From the NCBI RefSeq assembly GCF_029601685.1, contig NZ_JARRIR010000003.1:434001-498000 (forward strand): 64,000 nt of DNA, written 5' to 3'. The notes beneath the pieces were generated by a model that was given only the letters and a program-made list of their open reading frames with translations, did not search any database and was not told the origin of the DNA. The position numbers and the translations under genes are program-made. Within the stretch, counting starts at the first letter, position 1, and each line of letters begins with the position of its first letter. Of this stretch, positions 16,631 to 25,296 are shown one piece after another. This DNA is from Metarhizobium sp017305935 (GTDB lineage Bacteria > Pseudomonadota > Alphaproteobacteria > Rhizobiales > Rhizobiaceae).

Positions 16631-17398
16631 ATGCCGCAGTTCGAGACTTCTATCCTCATCTCCGGAGCGGCCTCCGGGATCGGGCGCGCGACCGCGCTTG
16701 CGCTGGCGAAGAACGGCGTCGCGCTGACGCTGTTCGATCGCGATGCGCCGGCCTTGTCCGCCGTTGCCGATACCTGCCGGGAACAGGGCGCGGCCGTGCT
16801 CGCCACCGTCGGCGATGCCGCGTCGGATCCGGATGTGGCCGCAGCGGTGAGCCGCGCCGTCAAGACCCATGGCTTTCTCGGCGGCGTGGTCGCCGCCGCC
16901 GGCATCGCCCGCAAGGGCGACGTCACCACGCTGTCCGACGAGACATGGCAGGCGACGCTTGCCGTCAATCTCACCGGCCCTTTCCTGCTGGCGCGGCACG
17001 CGGTGCCGCATCTGCTGCGCAACCCGGCTTCCGCCTTCGTCGCCATCAGCTCGGATTCCGGCGTGCGCGGCTCGCGCGGTTATGCCGCCTATTGCGCCTC
17101 CAAGCATGGTGTCATCGGCCTGATCCGCTGCATGGCGCTCGATCACGGGCCGCAAGGGCTGCGCAGCAATGTCGTCTGCCCCTCCTTCGTCGATACGCCG
17201 ATGGCGGAAGCGCTGTTGAAGGAAGGCGGCGGCCTCTATGATCGCGCTTTCTACGAGCGGCGGGTGCCGCTCGGCCGTTTCGCCCGGCCGCAGGAGGTGG
17301 CCGATGCCGTGGCGCATCTGCTGTCGCCGCAGGCCAGCTATGCCAACGGCATGGTTTACGTGCTCGACGGCGGCACGACGGCGGGAACCTTCGGATGA
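16631..17398 (+). CDS. Short-chain dehydrogenase/reductase (classical SDR)
   Basis: Protein of 255 residues. It shows SGAASGIG (cofactor loop), LFDRD (NAD-type acidic residue), AAAGIA in place of NNAG, catalytic Ser in AISSDSG, YCASK as YxxxK, and LDGGTTAG at the end. GGGAGG stands eight bases upstream of ATG 16631. It directly follows the importer ATPase gene by 10 bases and is likely in the same transcript. It is one of three SDRs in this cluster; the substrate is unknown. Confidence 0.88.
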   Translation: MPQFETSILISGAASGIGRATALALAKNGVALTLFDRDAPALSAVADTCREQGAAVLATVGDAASDPDVAAAVSRAVKTHGFLGGVVAAAGIARKGDVTTLSDETWQATLAVNLTGPFLLARHAVPHLLRNPASAFVAISSDSGVRGSRGYAAYCASKHGVIGLIRCMALDHGPQGLRSNVVCPSFVDTPMAEALLKEGGGLYDRAFYERRVPLGRFARPQEVADAVAHLLSPQASYANGMVYVLDGGTTAGTFG

Positions 17399-17444
17399 CA
17401 GGTGGGGACGACTGGCGCGGGATCGACGGTAAATTGCTGACGGC

Positions 17445-17460
17445 ATTGACTTCATGAAGT
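17445..17460 (+). promoter_or_regulatory. Candidate autoregulatory operator upstream of the XRE-cupin gene
   Basis: ATTGACTTCAT (17445-17455) repeats exactly the element at 10272-10282. It overlaps a perfect 12-bp palindrome ACTTCATGAAGT (17449-17460). TTGACT can serve as a -35, and a second half-site CATGAAAG lies 16 bases further on. The position, 47 bases before the regulator ATG, suggests autoregulation. Confidence 0.45.
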
Positions 17461-17506
17461 ATTTGCTCGATTCCATCATGAAAGTGAACTTGTCAGGTTA
17501 TCTTCG

Positions 17507-18091
17507 ATGTCCAAATCCCTTGCCGAGGCCAAGACGCCGGATCATGTCGGGAAGACGCTGCGTGAATTGCGCCGCTCCCGCCGCATCACCATCCAGCAGC
17601 TTGCCGATGGTCTGAACCGCTCGACCGGCTATGTCAGCCAGCTCGAACGCGGCCTCTCCCAGCCGACGCTGAAAGACCTCTACGCAGCCTGTACGATCTT
17701 CGGCGTGCCGATGAGCTGGTTCGTCGACCTCGAGGAAAAGCAGCCGGATGCCGAGCGGGAGAAGGATTTCATCGTGCGCGGCAGCCAGCGCCGTTTCATG
17801 CTGCATCGTGGCGCGCGCACCGAGCTTCTGACGCCGCAGCTCGATTCCGACGTCGAATTCATGATGTCGACCTTTGAGCCCGGGCTTGAGACCGAACCCA
17901 AGAACGTGCCGACCGCCGGCGCCGAATACGGCTATATCCTCAAGGGGCGGCTGGAGCTGTGGGTGGACGAGGAGAAATTCGACCTCGCCGAGGGCGACAG
18001 CTATCGCTTCAACCGCTCTTCCACCTACCGCTCCCGCAATCCGTCGAAAACCGAACCGACGATCATCATCTGGGTCGGCGTCTATAAATAG
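17507..18091 (+). CDS. XRE-family regulator with C-terminal cupin domain
   Basis: Protein of 194 residues. An HTH_3 domain at about 16-72 (ITIQQLADGLNRSTGYVSQ as the helix-turn-helix; LERGLSQPTLKDL) is joined to a cupin_2 sensor at about 115-190 (EYGYILKGRLELWVDEE, LAEGDSYRFNRSSTYRSRNP). This architecture is common in regulators of amine, amino-acid and aldehyde catabolism, where the cupin binds the inducer. It is a good candidate for the protein that reads the TTCAT/ATGAA elements in the cluster. It is followed 23 bases later by an SDR. Confidence 0.92.
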   Translation: MSKSLAEAKTPDHVGKTLRELRRSRRITIQQLADGLNRSTGYVSQLERGLSQPTLKDLYAACTIFGVPMSWFVDLEEKQPDAEREKDFIVRGSQRRFMLHRGARTELLTPQLDSDVEFMMSTFEPGLETEPKNVPTAGAEYGYILKGRLELWVDEEKFDLAEGDSYRFNRSSTYRSRNPSKTEPTIIIWVGVYK

Positions 18092-18114
18092 ACAGGCCCA
18101 AGGCAGGCAGGACC

Positions 18115-18879
18115 ATGACCCCATCCCTCTTCGATCCCGCGGCCTTCGCGGGCAAGGTCGCTTTCGTCTCCGGCGCCGCCTCCGGCATCGGCGCGGCGAC
18201 CGCCCGGCGCCTGGCCGATCTCGGCGCAAGCCTCATCCTCGCCGACCGCGACCGGCCGCGGCTCGACAAGTTTGCCGCGACGCTCGGCAAGGCAGAGGTG
18301 CTGGCGCTGGAAACCGACGTCACCGCTTTTTCCAGCGTCGCAGAGACGATCGCGCGAGGTGTCGACCATTTCGGCGGGCTCGATCTCGCGGTGAATTCCG
18401 CCGGCATCGACTTGCCGCGCTGCCAGACCGGGGACTATCCGGCCGAACAGTGGGACAGGGTCATCGCCGTCAACCTGACCGGCGTCTTCCATGCCATGCG
18501 CCATCAGATCCCCGCCATGCTGGCGCAGGGCGGTGGCGCGATCGTCAACGTCGCCTCGATCATGGGTTTTCGCGCCTTTGCAGGCCAGCCAGCCTATACG
18601 GCGGCAAAGCACGGCGTCATCGGCCTGACGAAAGCGGCAGCACTCGATCATGCAACCCAGGGCGTGCGCGTCAACGCCGTCGCGCCGGGCTTCGTCGAAA
18701 CCCCGCTGCTCAGCCATCTGAGCGACGAGAAGAAGAAGGCCGCCGCCGCGCTGCATCCGATGGACCGCCTGGGGCAGCCGGACGAAGTGACCAGCGTCAT
18801 CCTCTTCCTGCTCTCGGACGCAGCGTCCTTCGTCACCGGCGCCTGCTACGAGGCGGATGGCGGCTATCTGGCAAAGTAG
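18115..18879 (+). CDS. Short-chain dehydrogenase/reductase (classical SDR)
   Basis: Protein of 254 residues with SGAASGIG, LADRDRPRL (acidic residue for NAD), NSAGID (variant of NNAG), NVASIMG with the catalytic Ser, YTAAK and ADGGYLAK at the C-terminus. It is the last gene of the cluster and runs towards the convergent minus-strand gene that ends at 18935. A sugar-alcohol or hydroxy-acid dehydrogenase role is likely; no closer assignment is possible from the sequence. Confidence 0.88.
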   Translation: MTPSLFDPAAFAGKVAFVSGAASGIGAATARRLADLGASLILADRDRPRLDKFAATLGKAEVLALETDVTAFSSVAETIARGVDHFGGLDLAVNSAGIDLPRCQTGDYPAEQWDRVIAVNLTGVFHAMRHQIPAMLAQGGGAIVNVASIMGFRAFAGQPAYTAAKHGVIGLTKAAALDHATQGVRVNAVAPGFVETPLLSHLSDEKKKAAAALHPMDRLGQPDEVTSVILFLLSDAASFVTGACYEADGGYLAK

Positions 18880-18934
18880 AGGTTTTCGCTGGCATCCGAG
18901 GCATTGCCATCCCAAAGCTGATCGGGCTGATGCG

Positions 18935-19594
18935 TTATGAGCCCGCGCTTGGCGGCGCGGACGCCTTGAAGCTCTTGTCCAGCAAGCTCCGACCATCGAA
19001 AGACCTGAGCGTCAATGCCCAGGAGGTGATGTCCCTGTTGTAGACGAACAACCACCGAGCATTCCTCTGCTTCAGGCCGCGGAAGAACTCCACGAATGTC
19101 GCCTCGTCCATGTCCGTTCGGTTCCATGATGGCGGAAACAAGCCTTTTCCTGCATTCAGGTGCTGCGCCAGGCTGAAATTCTCTCGATGGCCTTCGCCGG
19201 TATTGTTGGCCTGATAGAAGCCCCATCGCATGCCGGTCTTGGCGAAAACGCATTCATGGGCGCTGCCGCTACGGGCGCACAGATAGCCGTAATAGGGGCC
19301 TTTCGCCTTCAGCAAGACCTTCAGGATGGTCTCGGACGTGTCCGGGCTAAGCTCCTTCTGCTCCTGATACGGCAGATAGCCGGGATCTTTGCGGATCAGG
19401 TATTGCACCACCATATAGGCCGCACCTGAGCAGTAATCCATGTCATGCGCGGTATTGTAGCCGCTTTCCTTGCCCGGCATCGTTGCATGATAAAGCCGGC
19501 GCAGATCGGCGAGAGTCTTGCAATTGGCAAGCGCCTTGTCGAGTTGGTCGAGAGAGCGGTAGCGCCGGTCCAGCACGGCAGAAAATATCGACAT
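18935..19594 (-). CDS. Unrecognised protein with a possible papain-like Cys-His-Asn arrangement
   Basis: The start is uncertain. ATG 19594 has GAGGCG upstream and is chosen here; ATG 19609 and TTG 19657 are in-frame alternatives. From the longest form (240 residues), C76 opens a hydrophobic helix (DYCSGAAYMVVQYLI), H134 lies in GSAHECVF, and N151-N152 in FYQANNTGEGH follows a beta-like segment. This order and spacing recall papain-like or C58-type cysteine peptidases, where H is followed about 16 residues later by FFDPN-G; here the Asp position is Gln. There is no signal peptide or membrane helix. It is alone, convergent with cluster B, and has no functional neighbours. Function is unknown; the peptidase idea is only a fold guess. 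Confidence 0.6.
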   Translation of the reverse strand: MSIFSAVLDRRYRSLDQLDKALANCKTLADLRRLYHATMPGKESGYNTAHDMDYCSGAAYMVVQYLIRKDPGYLPYQEQKELSPDTSETILKVLLKAKGPYYGYLCARSGSAHECVFAKTGMRWGFYQANNTGEGHRENFSLAQHLNAGKGLFPPSWNRTDMDEATFVEFFRGLKQRNARWLFVYNRDITSWALTLRSFDGRSLLDKSFKASAPPSAGS

Positions 19595-20138
19595 AGAAGC
19601 GCGCCTCATGGGGTTGCCCAAGAGATAGGCGGACCAGGTTCCCCAAGGCAACGTCAACGAGAGAAGCCACCAAAATTGGCCGATTTATCAAATCGCAATT
19701 TCCGGCGCCAGATACCGGCGCACAACTCCGAGCTCACCTGGCCCGACAATGCCCCGTGGCTGAGCGTCGAGGCGTGAGAGGCGCGGTCCCCGGCGGTCAT
19801 TCCCCTGCAAAAAACATCTGCCGCCACCGTCAGCGGCCGGGCAGCCGTGGAAAAGCGCGACAAAAGGCGAATTTTCGGGCCTGAAACGGCTCTATGTCTT
19901 TGTTTTCGAACCATTTTTAAGCGCCTGATCGTGATCGCTCCGGCGTCGTCGCCTGCGCTTCAAAGCCACTCCGACCGCCAACCATGGCGGCGCCGCCCGC
20001 CATGGATTGAGCTTTGCCATGCGTCCTTTGGCGCCGCCGGCCAAGATTATCGGCTCTAGCGCGTTGACATACGGTATACGGTATGGTTTCTTGCCCCTGC
20101 AATATTCGCCACTGACGGCAGCGACAAAGGGGGGAGAA
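19595..20138. other. Intergenic region between two divergent genes; no gene seen
   Basis: About 540 bases separate the unknown minus-strand gene from the oligopeptide-type binding protein. Both strands hold only short frames without ribosome-binding sites or family similarity. The right end contains the promoter and operator described at 20064-20092. Nothing else was recognised. Confidence 0.6.
20064..20092 (+). promoter_or_regulatory. Promoter with a GntR-type operator between -35 and -10
   Basis: TTGACA (20064-20069) is followed by 17 bp and a weak -10 TTTCTT (20087-20092). The 16-bp element ATACGG-TATA-CGGTAT (20069-20084) fills the spacer; one arm base departs from perfect symmetry. It can also be read as two tandem ATACGGT repeats. 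The matching perfect dyad stands at 33690 in front of the second transporter of this cluster, so the GntR/FCD regulator at 36264 is the likely binder. Confidence 0.6.
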
Positions 20139-21677
20139 ATGTCAGAATTCGAAACGGCGCACGCGGTGGCGCAGGGTTTTGTAACCGGGCGGCGGGCGTT
20201 CCTGCGCGGCGCTCTGGCAATCGGGGCCGCATCGGTGATGCCCCTGCGGCTGGGAGCGCAGACGGTTTCCGAGGGCGTGCTGATTTTCGGCAATGCCGAA
20301 CCGCCGACCTCGAATTACTGGGATCCGGCGGCCGGTTTCGGCCTGGTCGACGAGCAGGTCGCATCGCTCGTGCACGACTCGCTTCTTTCTTTCGATGCCG
20401 AAGGCAAGATCGGACCGGGCCTCGCCACGGCCTGGACGGTCAAGGATGACCGCACCGTCGCCCTGACGCTGCGCGAAGGCGTTGCCTTCCACGATGGCGC
20501 GCCTGTCACGGCCGAGGACGTCAAGGCGACCATCGACAAGCTGGGCGAAGGACAGCTTGCGCAATCCATGGTGGTCGTGCCGGGCATCACCGTAAAGATC
20601 ACATCGCCGACCGAGGTGGAGGTCGTCTCGCCGGTCGCCTTCGGCGTGGTGCTGAACGCGCTCGCATTCATCAAGATTCTGCCGAAGAAGAACATCGACA
20701 ATCCGGACAATTTCAAGATCGGAGCGCTTGGCTCCGGACCGTATCGCTTCGTTTCCTACAGCGGCAACGACGTGACCCTGGAAGCGAACGACTCCTGGTG
20801 GGGTGGAGCGCCGAAAATCAAGACGGTGATCTTCCGCTACATCGAGGATGCCGAAGCCCGGATCAACGCGCTTTTGACCGGCCAGGTCGACATCCTGACC
20901 CGGGTCAATGCGGAGTTTCTCTCGCGGGTCGAGGGCAATGCGGATTTCCACGTCAACAACCAGTCGCCGCCCTCTCAGATCGTCGGCCTCATGCAACACA
21001 ATGGCCCGCTGGGGGATGTGAAGCTGCGCCAGGCGGTGGCCCATGCGATCGACCGCGAAGGGATCGCGGCATCGGTGATGCGCGGCCTCAATCCGGTCAA
21101 CTACTCGGCGCTCCCGACCACGTCGTCCTTCTATGAGCCGCTTGAGCCGAAATTCGAGTACAATCCGGAGCGCGCACGAGAGCTTATCGCGCAATCCTCT
21201 CACGCGGACGGCGTGACGCTGCGACTGGCAACGACGACACTGGTGCCGAACCAGCTCGAAATCGACCAGATCATCGCCGCGTCACTGAAGCAGGTCGGCA
21301 TTTCCGTAGAGGTGGAGCGGCTCGAGGTCGGCGCATACCGTTCCTCCTACAACACCTATGACATGACGCTCGACACGCTGGCGATCTTCAACCACGACCC
21401 CGATTTCGTGCTCGGCACCTATATCGGCGCAGCCGCTGAGCAGGTGTTTCATCTCAAGGACGAAAAATTCGAGGCGCTTCACGCCGCGCAGCGCGCCGCG
21501 ACGGTGGAAGACCGCCCCGCAGCGGTAAGGGCCGCCGCCCAGTATCTTTGGGAGAACCAGATCACCTTCTTCCTGACCGACGAGATCTGGTACTCGATCG
21601 TCAACAACCGGGTGAAGGATTACACCCGCGCGCCGCTGGTCGGCGAAAACCTGGTGCCGCGCGCCTCTCGCGCCTGA
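20139..21677 (+). CDS. Oligopeptide-type ABC transporter substrate-binding protein (SBP family 5)
   Basis: Protein of 512 residues exported by a Tat-type signal (RRAFL at residues 18-22, followed by a hydrophobic stretch ending LRLGAQ). The mature protein shows the family-5 pattern: LATAWTVKDDRTVALTLREG, FHDGAPVTAEDV, VKLRQAVAHAID and, late, EIWYSIVNNRV. The start at 20139 has GGGGGAGAA before it; the longer frame crosses the promoter. Family-5 proteins bind peptides, but also opines, oligosaccharides and nickel. The sugar-acid enzymes downstream suggest a glycoside or sugar-acid conjugate (inference). Confidence 0.92.
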   Translation: MSEFETAHAVAQGFVTGRRAFLRGALAIGAASVMPLRLGAQTVSEGVLIFGNAEPPTSNYWDPAAGFGLVDEQVASLVHDSLLSFDAEGKIGPGLATAWTVKDDRTVALTLREGVAFHDGAPVTAEDVKATIDKLGEGQLAQSMVVVPGITVKITSPTEVEVVSPVAFGVVLNALAFIKILPKKNIDNPDNFKIGALGSGPYRFVSYSGNDVTLEANDSWWGGAPKIKTVIFRYIEDAEARINALLTGQVDILTRVNAEFLSRVEGNADFHVNNQSPPSQIVGLMQHNGPLGDVKLRQAVAHAIDREGIAASVMRGLNPVNYSALPTTSSFYEPLEPKFEYNPERARELIAQSSHADGVTLRLATTTLVPNQLEIDQIIAASLKQVGISVEVERLEVGAYRSSYNTYDMTLDTLAIFNHDPDFVLGTYIGAAAEQVFHLKDEKFEALHAAQRAATVEDRPAAVRAAAQYLWENQITFFLTDEIWYSIVNNRVKDYTRAPLVGENLVPRASRA

Positions 21678-21768
21678 TGCCCATGCCGGTGGCGCGACAC
21701 CGCGCTGCCGGCCGTCCACCTTATCCCGGCCGCGGGTCTTGCCGCGTTGCCCTTCAGGCGGAACTGCC

Positions 21769-22695
21769 ATGAAATCCTATATCCTGCGGCAGGTGATCCA
21801 GGCCGCAATCGTCGTCGCGGCCATCACGGTCGCCGTCTTCGTTGTCCTGCGCCTCTCGGCCGGCGACCCGGCGCGCATTCGGGCGCCGGTATTTGCCAGG
21901 CCCGATGTCATCGAGCAATATCGCCGTGATTTCGGCATCGACCGGCCGATCATCGAGCAGCTCGGATCGTTCGTCTCCAGAGCCGTACAGGGCGATCTGG
22001 GCATGTCGTTCCGCTTTCAGGCGCCGGTGAGCGACCTGATCCTCGTGGCCTTGCCAAAAACGCTGGCGCTGGCGGGCGTCGCCCTCGTCCTGTCGATGGT
22101 GCTGGCGGTCTTGCTGGGCGCCATGGCCGCGTCCCGGCCGCGCTCGGCCTGGGCGGCGATCAGCACCGCACTTGCGACCCTTGGCCAGTCCGCGCCGGTC
22201 TTCTGGACCGGGGCGCTTCTGGTGATGCTGTTTGCGGTGAACCTGGGCTTGCTGCCTGCCGGCGGATATAATGGCTTTTCCAGCCTGGTCCTCCCGGCAA
22301 TTGCGGTGGCGCTGTCGATTGTTCCCACCCAATTGCGGGTTCTGCGCAGCTCGATGCGCGGCGTGCTCGGCGAGGAATATATCCGCACGGCCCATGCATT
22401 CGGGCTGGCCCCGGCCCGCATCACCTTCGTCTACGCGCTGAAGAACGCCTTGCTGCCCCTGCTGACCGTGATCGGCGTCGATGTCGGCTACCTGCTGGGC
22501 GGCGTGATCGTCGCCGAAGTGATCTTTGCGTTTCCCGGTATCGGAGAACTGGCGCTCGTTGCGATGAAAGCGCGCGACTATCCCTTGATCCAGGGCATCA
22601 CCATCGTGACGGCGAGCCTCTTCGTCCTCGTGAACCTGGTGGTGGACCTGACCTATGCCGCGATCGACCCCCGTATTCGAATGGAGCAGCCATGA
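21769..22695 (+). CDS. Oligopeptide-type ABC permease (OppB/DppB family)
   Basis: Inner-membrane protein of 308 residues. The N-terminal helix (residues 8-28) is followed by the periplasmic domain with DFGIDRPIIEQLGSFVSRA, and then five helices. The EAA loop (RSSMRGVLGEEYIRTAHAFG) is near residue 200. The ATG at 21769 begins MKSYILRQ and is preferred over an earlier in-frame ATG at 21739 that adds a hydrophilic leader. Its stop overlaps the start of the PIG-L gene by four bases. Confidence 0.92.
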   Translation: MKSYILRQVIQAAIVVAAITVAVFVVLRLSAGDPARIRAPVFARPDVIEQYRRDFGIDRPIIEQLGSFVSRAVQGDLGMSFRFQAPVSDLILVALPKTLALAGVALVLSMVLAVLLGAMAASRPRSAWAAISTALATLGQSAPVFWTGALLVMLFAVNLGLLPAGGYNGFSSLVLPAIAVALSIVPTQLRVLRSSMRGVLGEEYIRTAHAFGLAPARITFVYALKNALLPLLTVIGVDVGYLLGGVIVAEVIFAFPGIGELALVAMKARDYPLIQGITIVTASLFVLVNLVVDLTYAAIDPRIRMEQP

Positions 22696-23411
22696 ACATT
22701 CTCGCCATCGGCGCACACCCCGACGATATCGAATGCAGCAGCGCCGGCACGCTCGCGCTCTATGCGCAGGCTGGACACACGATCTTCATGGCAATCGCCA
22801 CGAACGGCAATGTCGGCTCGGCGACGCTCTCGCGCGAGGAAATCGCGGCTGTGCGCAAGAAGGAGCAGAAGGCGTCCTGCGACCTGATCGGCGCGGAGAT
22901 GATCTGGATGGACTTCGACGACGAATGGTTGATGAACGACCGGCCGACCCGGACGCGGTTCATCGATGCCATCCGCCAGGCCGATCCGGATGTCATGTTC
23001 ATCCACGCCCCGAACGACTATCATCCCGATCATCGCATCGCGGGCCAGCTTGCCGAGGACGCACGCATTCCGGCATCTGTCCGGCTGGTGGAGACGGCGC
23101 TGCCGGCGATAGGCAGGATCCCGCACATCTTCTATGTCGACAACGTCGGCGGAGTGGATTTCCAGCCGGAAGCCTATGTCGACATCTCCTCGGTCATCGA
23201 GCTGAAGAAGCAGATGCTGCTCTGCCATCAGAGCCAGGATAGCTGGATGCGGGCGGTCTATGGCGAGGATACGTCCATCACCGACCTGATGATGGCGAAT
23301 GGCAGGGCGCGCGGGCTTGCCGCCGGAGCAGCCTTTGCAGAGGGATTCCGCGAGGTCCGCACCTATCCGCGCACCGGATCCTTCAACCTGTTGCCGGGGT
23401 TTGGAAAATGA
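22692..23411 (+). CDS. PIG-L/LmbE-family zinc deacetylase
   Basis: Protein of 239 residues. The family metal motif AHPDD is at 8-12, and HPDH at 111-114 completes the Zn site (His-Asp...His). PIG-L proteins remove N-acetyl groups from amino sugars and related compounds. Its placement inside the permease operon, between the OppB- and OppC-like genes with 4-bp overlaps on both sides, implies it acts on the imported solute. The solute may therefore carry an N-acyl amino group. No signal peptide is present, so the action is cytoplasmic. Confidence 0.9.
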   Translation: MNILAIGAHPDDIECSSAGTLALYAQAGHTIFMAIATNGNVGSATLSREEIAAVRKKEQKASCDLIGAEMIWMDFDDEWLMNDRPTRTRFIDAIRQADPDVMFIHAPNDYHPDHRIAGQLAEDARIPASVRLVETALPAIGRIPHIFYVDNVGGVDFQPEAYVDISSVIELKKQMLLCHQSQDSWMRAVYGEDTSITDLMMANGRARGLAAGAAFAEGFREVRTYPRTGSFNLLPGFGK

Positions 23412-24295
23412 CCATGGCAGCCCATTCTCCCGACCTGGACGAACGCGAAGCGCGCGCCGGTTTTCTGGCGCGTCACGAGCTGCCGGTTTCGCTGGTGGCG
23501 GGCGGCATTCTGCTGGCGCTCATCCTTGCCGCGGTCGTCCTGGCCCCCGCCCTTGCGCCGGCCGACCCCAATGCGGTCGATCTGAAGGTCATTCGCAGGC
23601 CGCCATCGGCCGAGCATCTTTTCGGCACCGACGCCATCGGCAGGGATCTGTTCTCGCGCGTGCTTTACGGTGGCCAGGTGTCCCTGCTGGTCGCCGGCGC
23701 GGGCATGATCGGCTCGCTGACCTTCGGCGCCGTGATGGGAATGCTGCGCGCTTTCGGACCATGGTTCCTGCGCCCGGTGGTGGACCGGATGATCGATATC
23801 CAGCTCGCCTTTCCCTATGTGCTGCTCGCGATCGCGATCACCAGCGCGGTGAAGCCCTCGGTGCCGGTGCTCATCCTGCTGATGGTGCTGGCCGGCTGGG
23901 CGGGCGTGGCGCGGGTGGTGCGCGCCATCGCCTTGCAGGAGCGCGCCAAGGACTATGTGAAGGCCGCCGAGATCCTCGGGGCGTCGGGGCTGAGGATCTC
24001 GCTGTTTCATGTTTTTCCCGGTGTCCTTCCTGGGTTGATGGTGCTGGCCGCCATGCAGACCGCCGCGATGATCGTCTTCGAGGCGACGCTGTCCTTCCTC
24101 GGCATGGGCATCCAGCCGCCGACCGCAAGCTGGGGCGGCATCATGCTGGAGGGCAAGGATTACATCACCTCCTCATGGTGGCTCACGACCTTTCCCGGCC
24201 TGGCGATCCTGATGACCTCGCTCAGCCTCGTGCTGATCGGCGACGGAATGGAGGCGCGCAGCGAGCGCCTGCGCGCGAAGGAGACGGAGGCATGA
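23408..24295 (+). CDS. Oligopeptide-type ABC permease (OppC/DppC family)
   Basis: Inner-membrane protein of 295 residues. The first helix is at about 29-50, and the OppC motif HLFGTDAIGRDLFSR lies near 74-88. The EAA loop is around ALQERAKDYVKAAEILG, and VFEATLSFLGMGIQPP is typical of the family. The ATG overlaps the PIG-L stop (ATGA) and its own stop overlaps the next ATG at 24292. Confidence 0.92.
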   Translation: MTMAAHSPDLDEREARAGFLARHELPVSLVAGGILLALILAAVVLAPALAPADPNAVDLKVIRRPPSAEHLFGTDAIGRDLFSRVLYGGQVSLLVAGAGMIGSLTFGAVMGMLRAFGPWFLRPVVDRMIDIQLAFPYVLLAIAITSAVKPSVPVLILLMVLAGWAGVARVVRAIALQERAKDYVKAAEILGASGLRISLFHVFPGVLPGLMVLAAMQTAAMIVFEATLSFLGMGIQPPTASWGGIMLEGKDYITSSWWLTTFPGLAILMTSLSLVLIGDGMEARSERLRAKETEA

Positions 24296-25296
24296 CGGCC
24301 ATGCGACAGGCACTTCTCGATGTGGCGGCGCTTTCCGTCGCCTTTCCCGGCCGCAACGGCCCGATCCGGGCGGTGGACGGCGTCAGCTTCCGGCTCGAAC
24401 CCGGTGAAAGTCTGGTCATCGCCGGAGAATCCGGCTCCGGAAAATCCATGCTGTGCCGCGCGCTGATGAATATCCAGCCGGGCGCGGCCAGCGTGACCGC
24501 GACGCGGATGGACTGGCAGGGGCGGGCGCTCGGCGCTCTCTCGCCACGCGACTGGCGTGCACTGCGCGGCGGACAGATGGCGATGATCTTCCAGGATCCG
24601 GCCGCCGCCCTCAATCCGCTGCTTTCGGTCGGTCGCCAGATCATGGATGTGGTGATCGCCCATCGGGCCTGTTCACGCGCTCAGGCCCGGTCGCGGGCCA
24701 TCGAAGTGCTGGGCCTTGCCGGCCTGCCGGAGCCCGAGGCGCGGCTGGCGAGCTATCCGTCGCAACTTTCGGGCGGCATGCGCCAGCGGGTGGCGATCGC
24801 GCTGGCGCTGGCCGCAGCCCCGAAGCTGATCATAGCCGATGAGGCGACGACCAATCTCGACGTGTCCATTCAGGCGCAGATCGTGGCCCTCCTGAAGCGT
24901 CTCCAGCGCGAGCTTGGTCTGGGGCTTATCTTTGTGACCCACGATCTCGATCTTGCCGCGGAAGTCGGCGGCCGGCTGATGGTGATGTATGCCGGCCAGC
25001 CGGTGGAAACGGGGCCGGTGCAGACGGTCCTGAAGGATCCGTGCCATCCTTACACGCGCGGACTCCTGCGCTCGGCGCCAACTTTGCATTCAAGCCGCGA
25101 GACGCCGTTGCAGCCCATTCCGGGCCAGACGCCGAAACCCGGCGCCGTAGGCGCGGGGGCGCCGTTCCGGTCACGCTGTCCGGTTTCGGTCGAAGGCGTC
25201 TGCGATGTCAGGCGCGCGCCATGGAGCGAGGCAGGGCCGGGCCACAGGGTGGCGTGCAACCGATTTGCCCTGGATGGAAGAGGAGGCCTGCCGTGA
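24292..25296 (+). CDS. Oligopeptide-type ABC ATPase (OppD/DppD family)
   Basis: Cytoplasmic ATPase of 334 residues: Walker A GESGSGKSM, Q-loop IFQDPAAALNPLL, signature LSGGMRQRVAIALAL, Walker B LIIADEATTNLD (with Ala-Thr in place of the common Pro-Thr) and VTHDLDLA. The C-terminal extension contains the peptide-transporter tail with cysteines in RCPVSVEGVCDVRRAPW, which in OppD/DppD proteins often carries an Fe-S or Cys-rich element. It overlaps oppC by four bases and oppF by four bases. Confidence 0.92.
   Translation: MTAMRQALLDVAALSVAFPGRNGPIRAVDGVSFRLEPGESLVIAGESGSGKSMLCRALMNIQPGAASVTATRMDWQGRALGALSPRDWRALRGGQMAMIFQDPAAALNPLLSVGRQIMDVVIAHRACSRAQARSRAIEVLGLAGLPEPEARLASYPSQLSGGMRQRVAIALALAAAPKLIIADEATTNLDVSIQAQIVALLKRLQRELGLGLIFVTHDLDLAAEVGGRLMVMYAGQPVETGPVQTVLKDPCHPYTRGLLRSAPTLHSSRETPLQPIPGQTPKPGAVGAGAPFRSRCPVSVEGVCDVRRAPWSEAGPGHRVACNRFALDGRGGLP

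Noticed and set aside
23299..25296. A 665-codon frame covering the oppC- and oppD-like genes
   Set aside because: The first 331 codons are out of frame with the OppC-like permease; the real gene is the 334-codon OppD-like ATPase from 24292.
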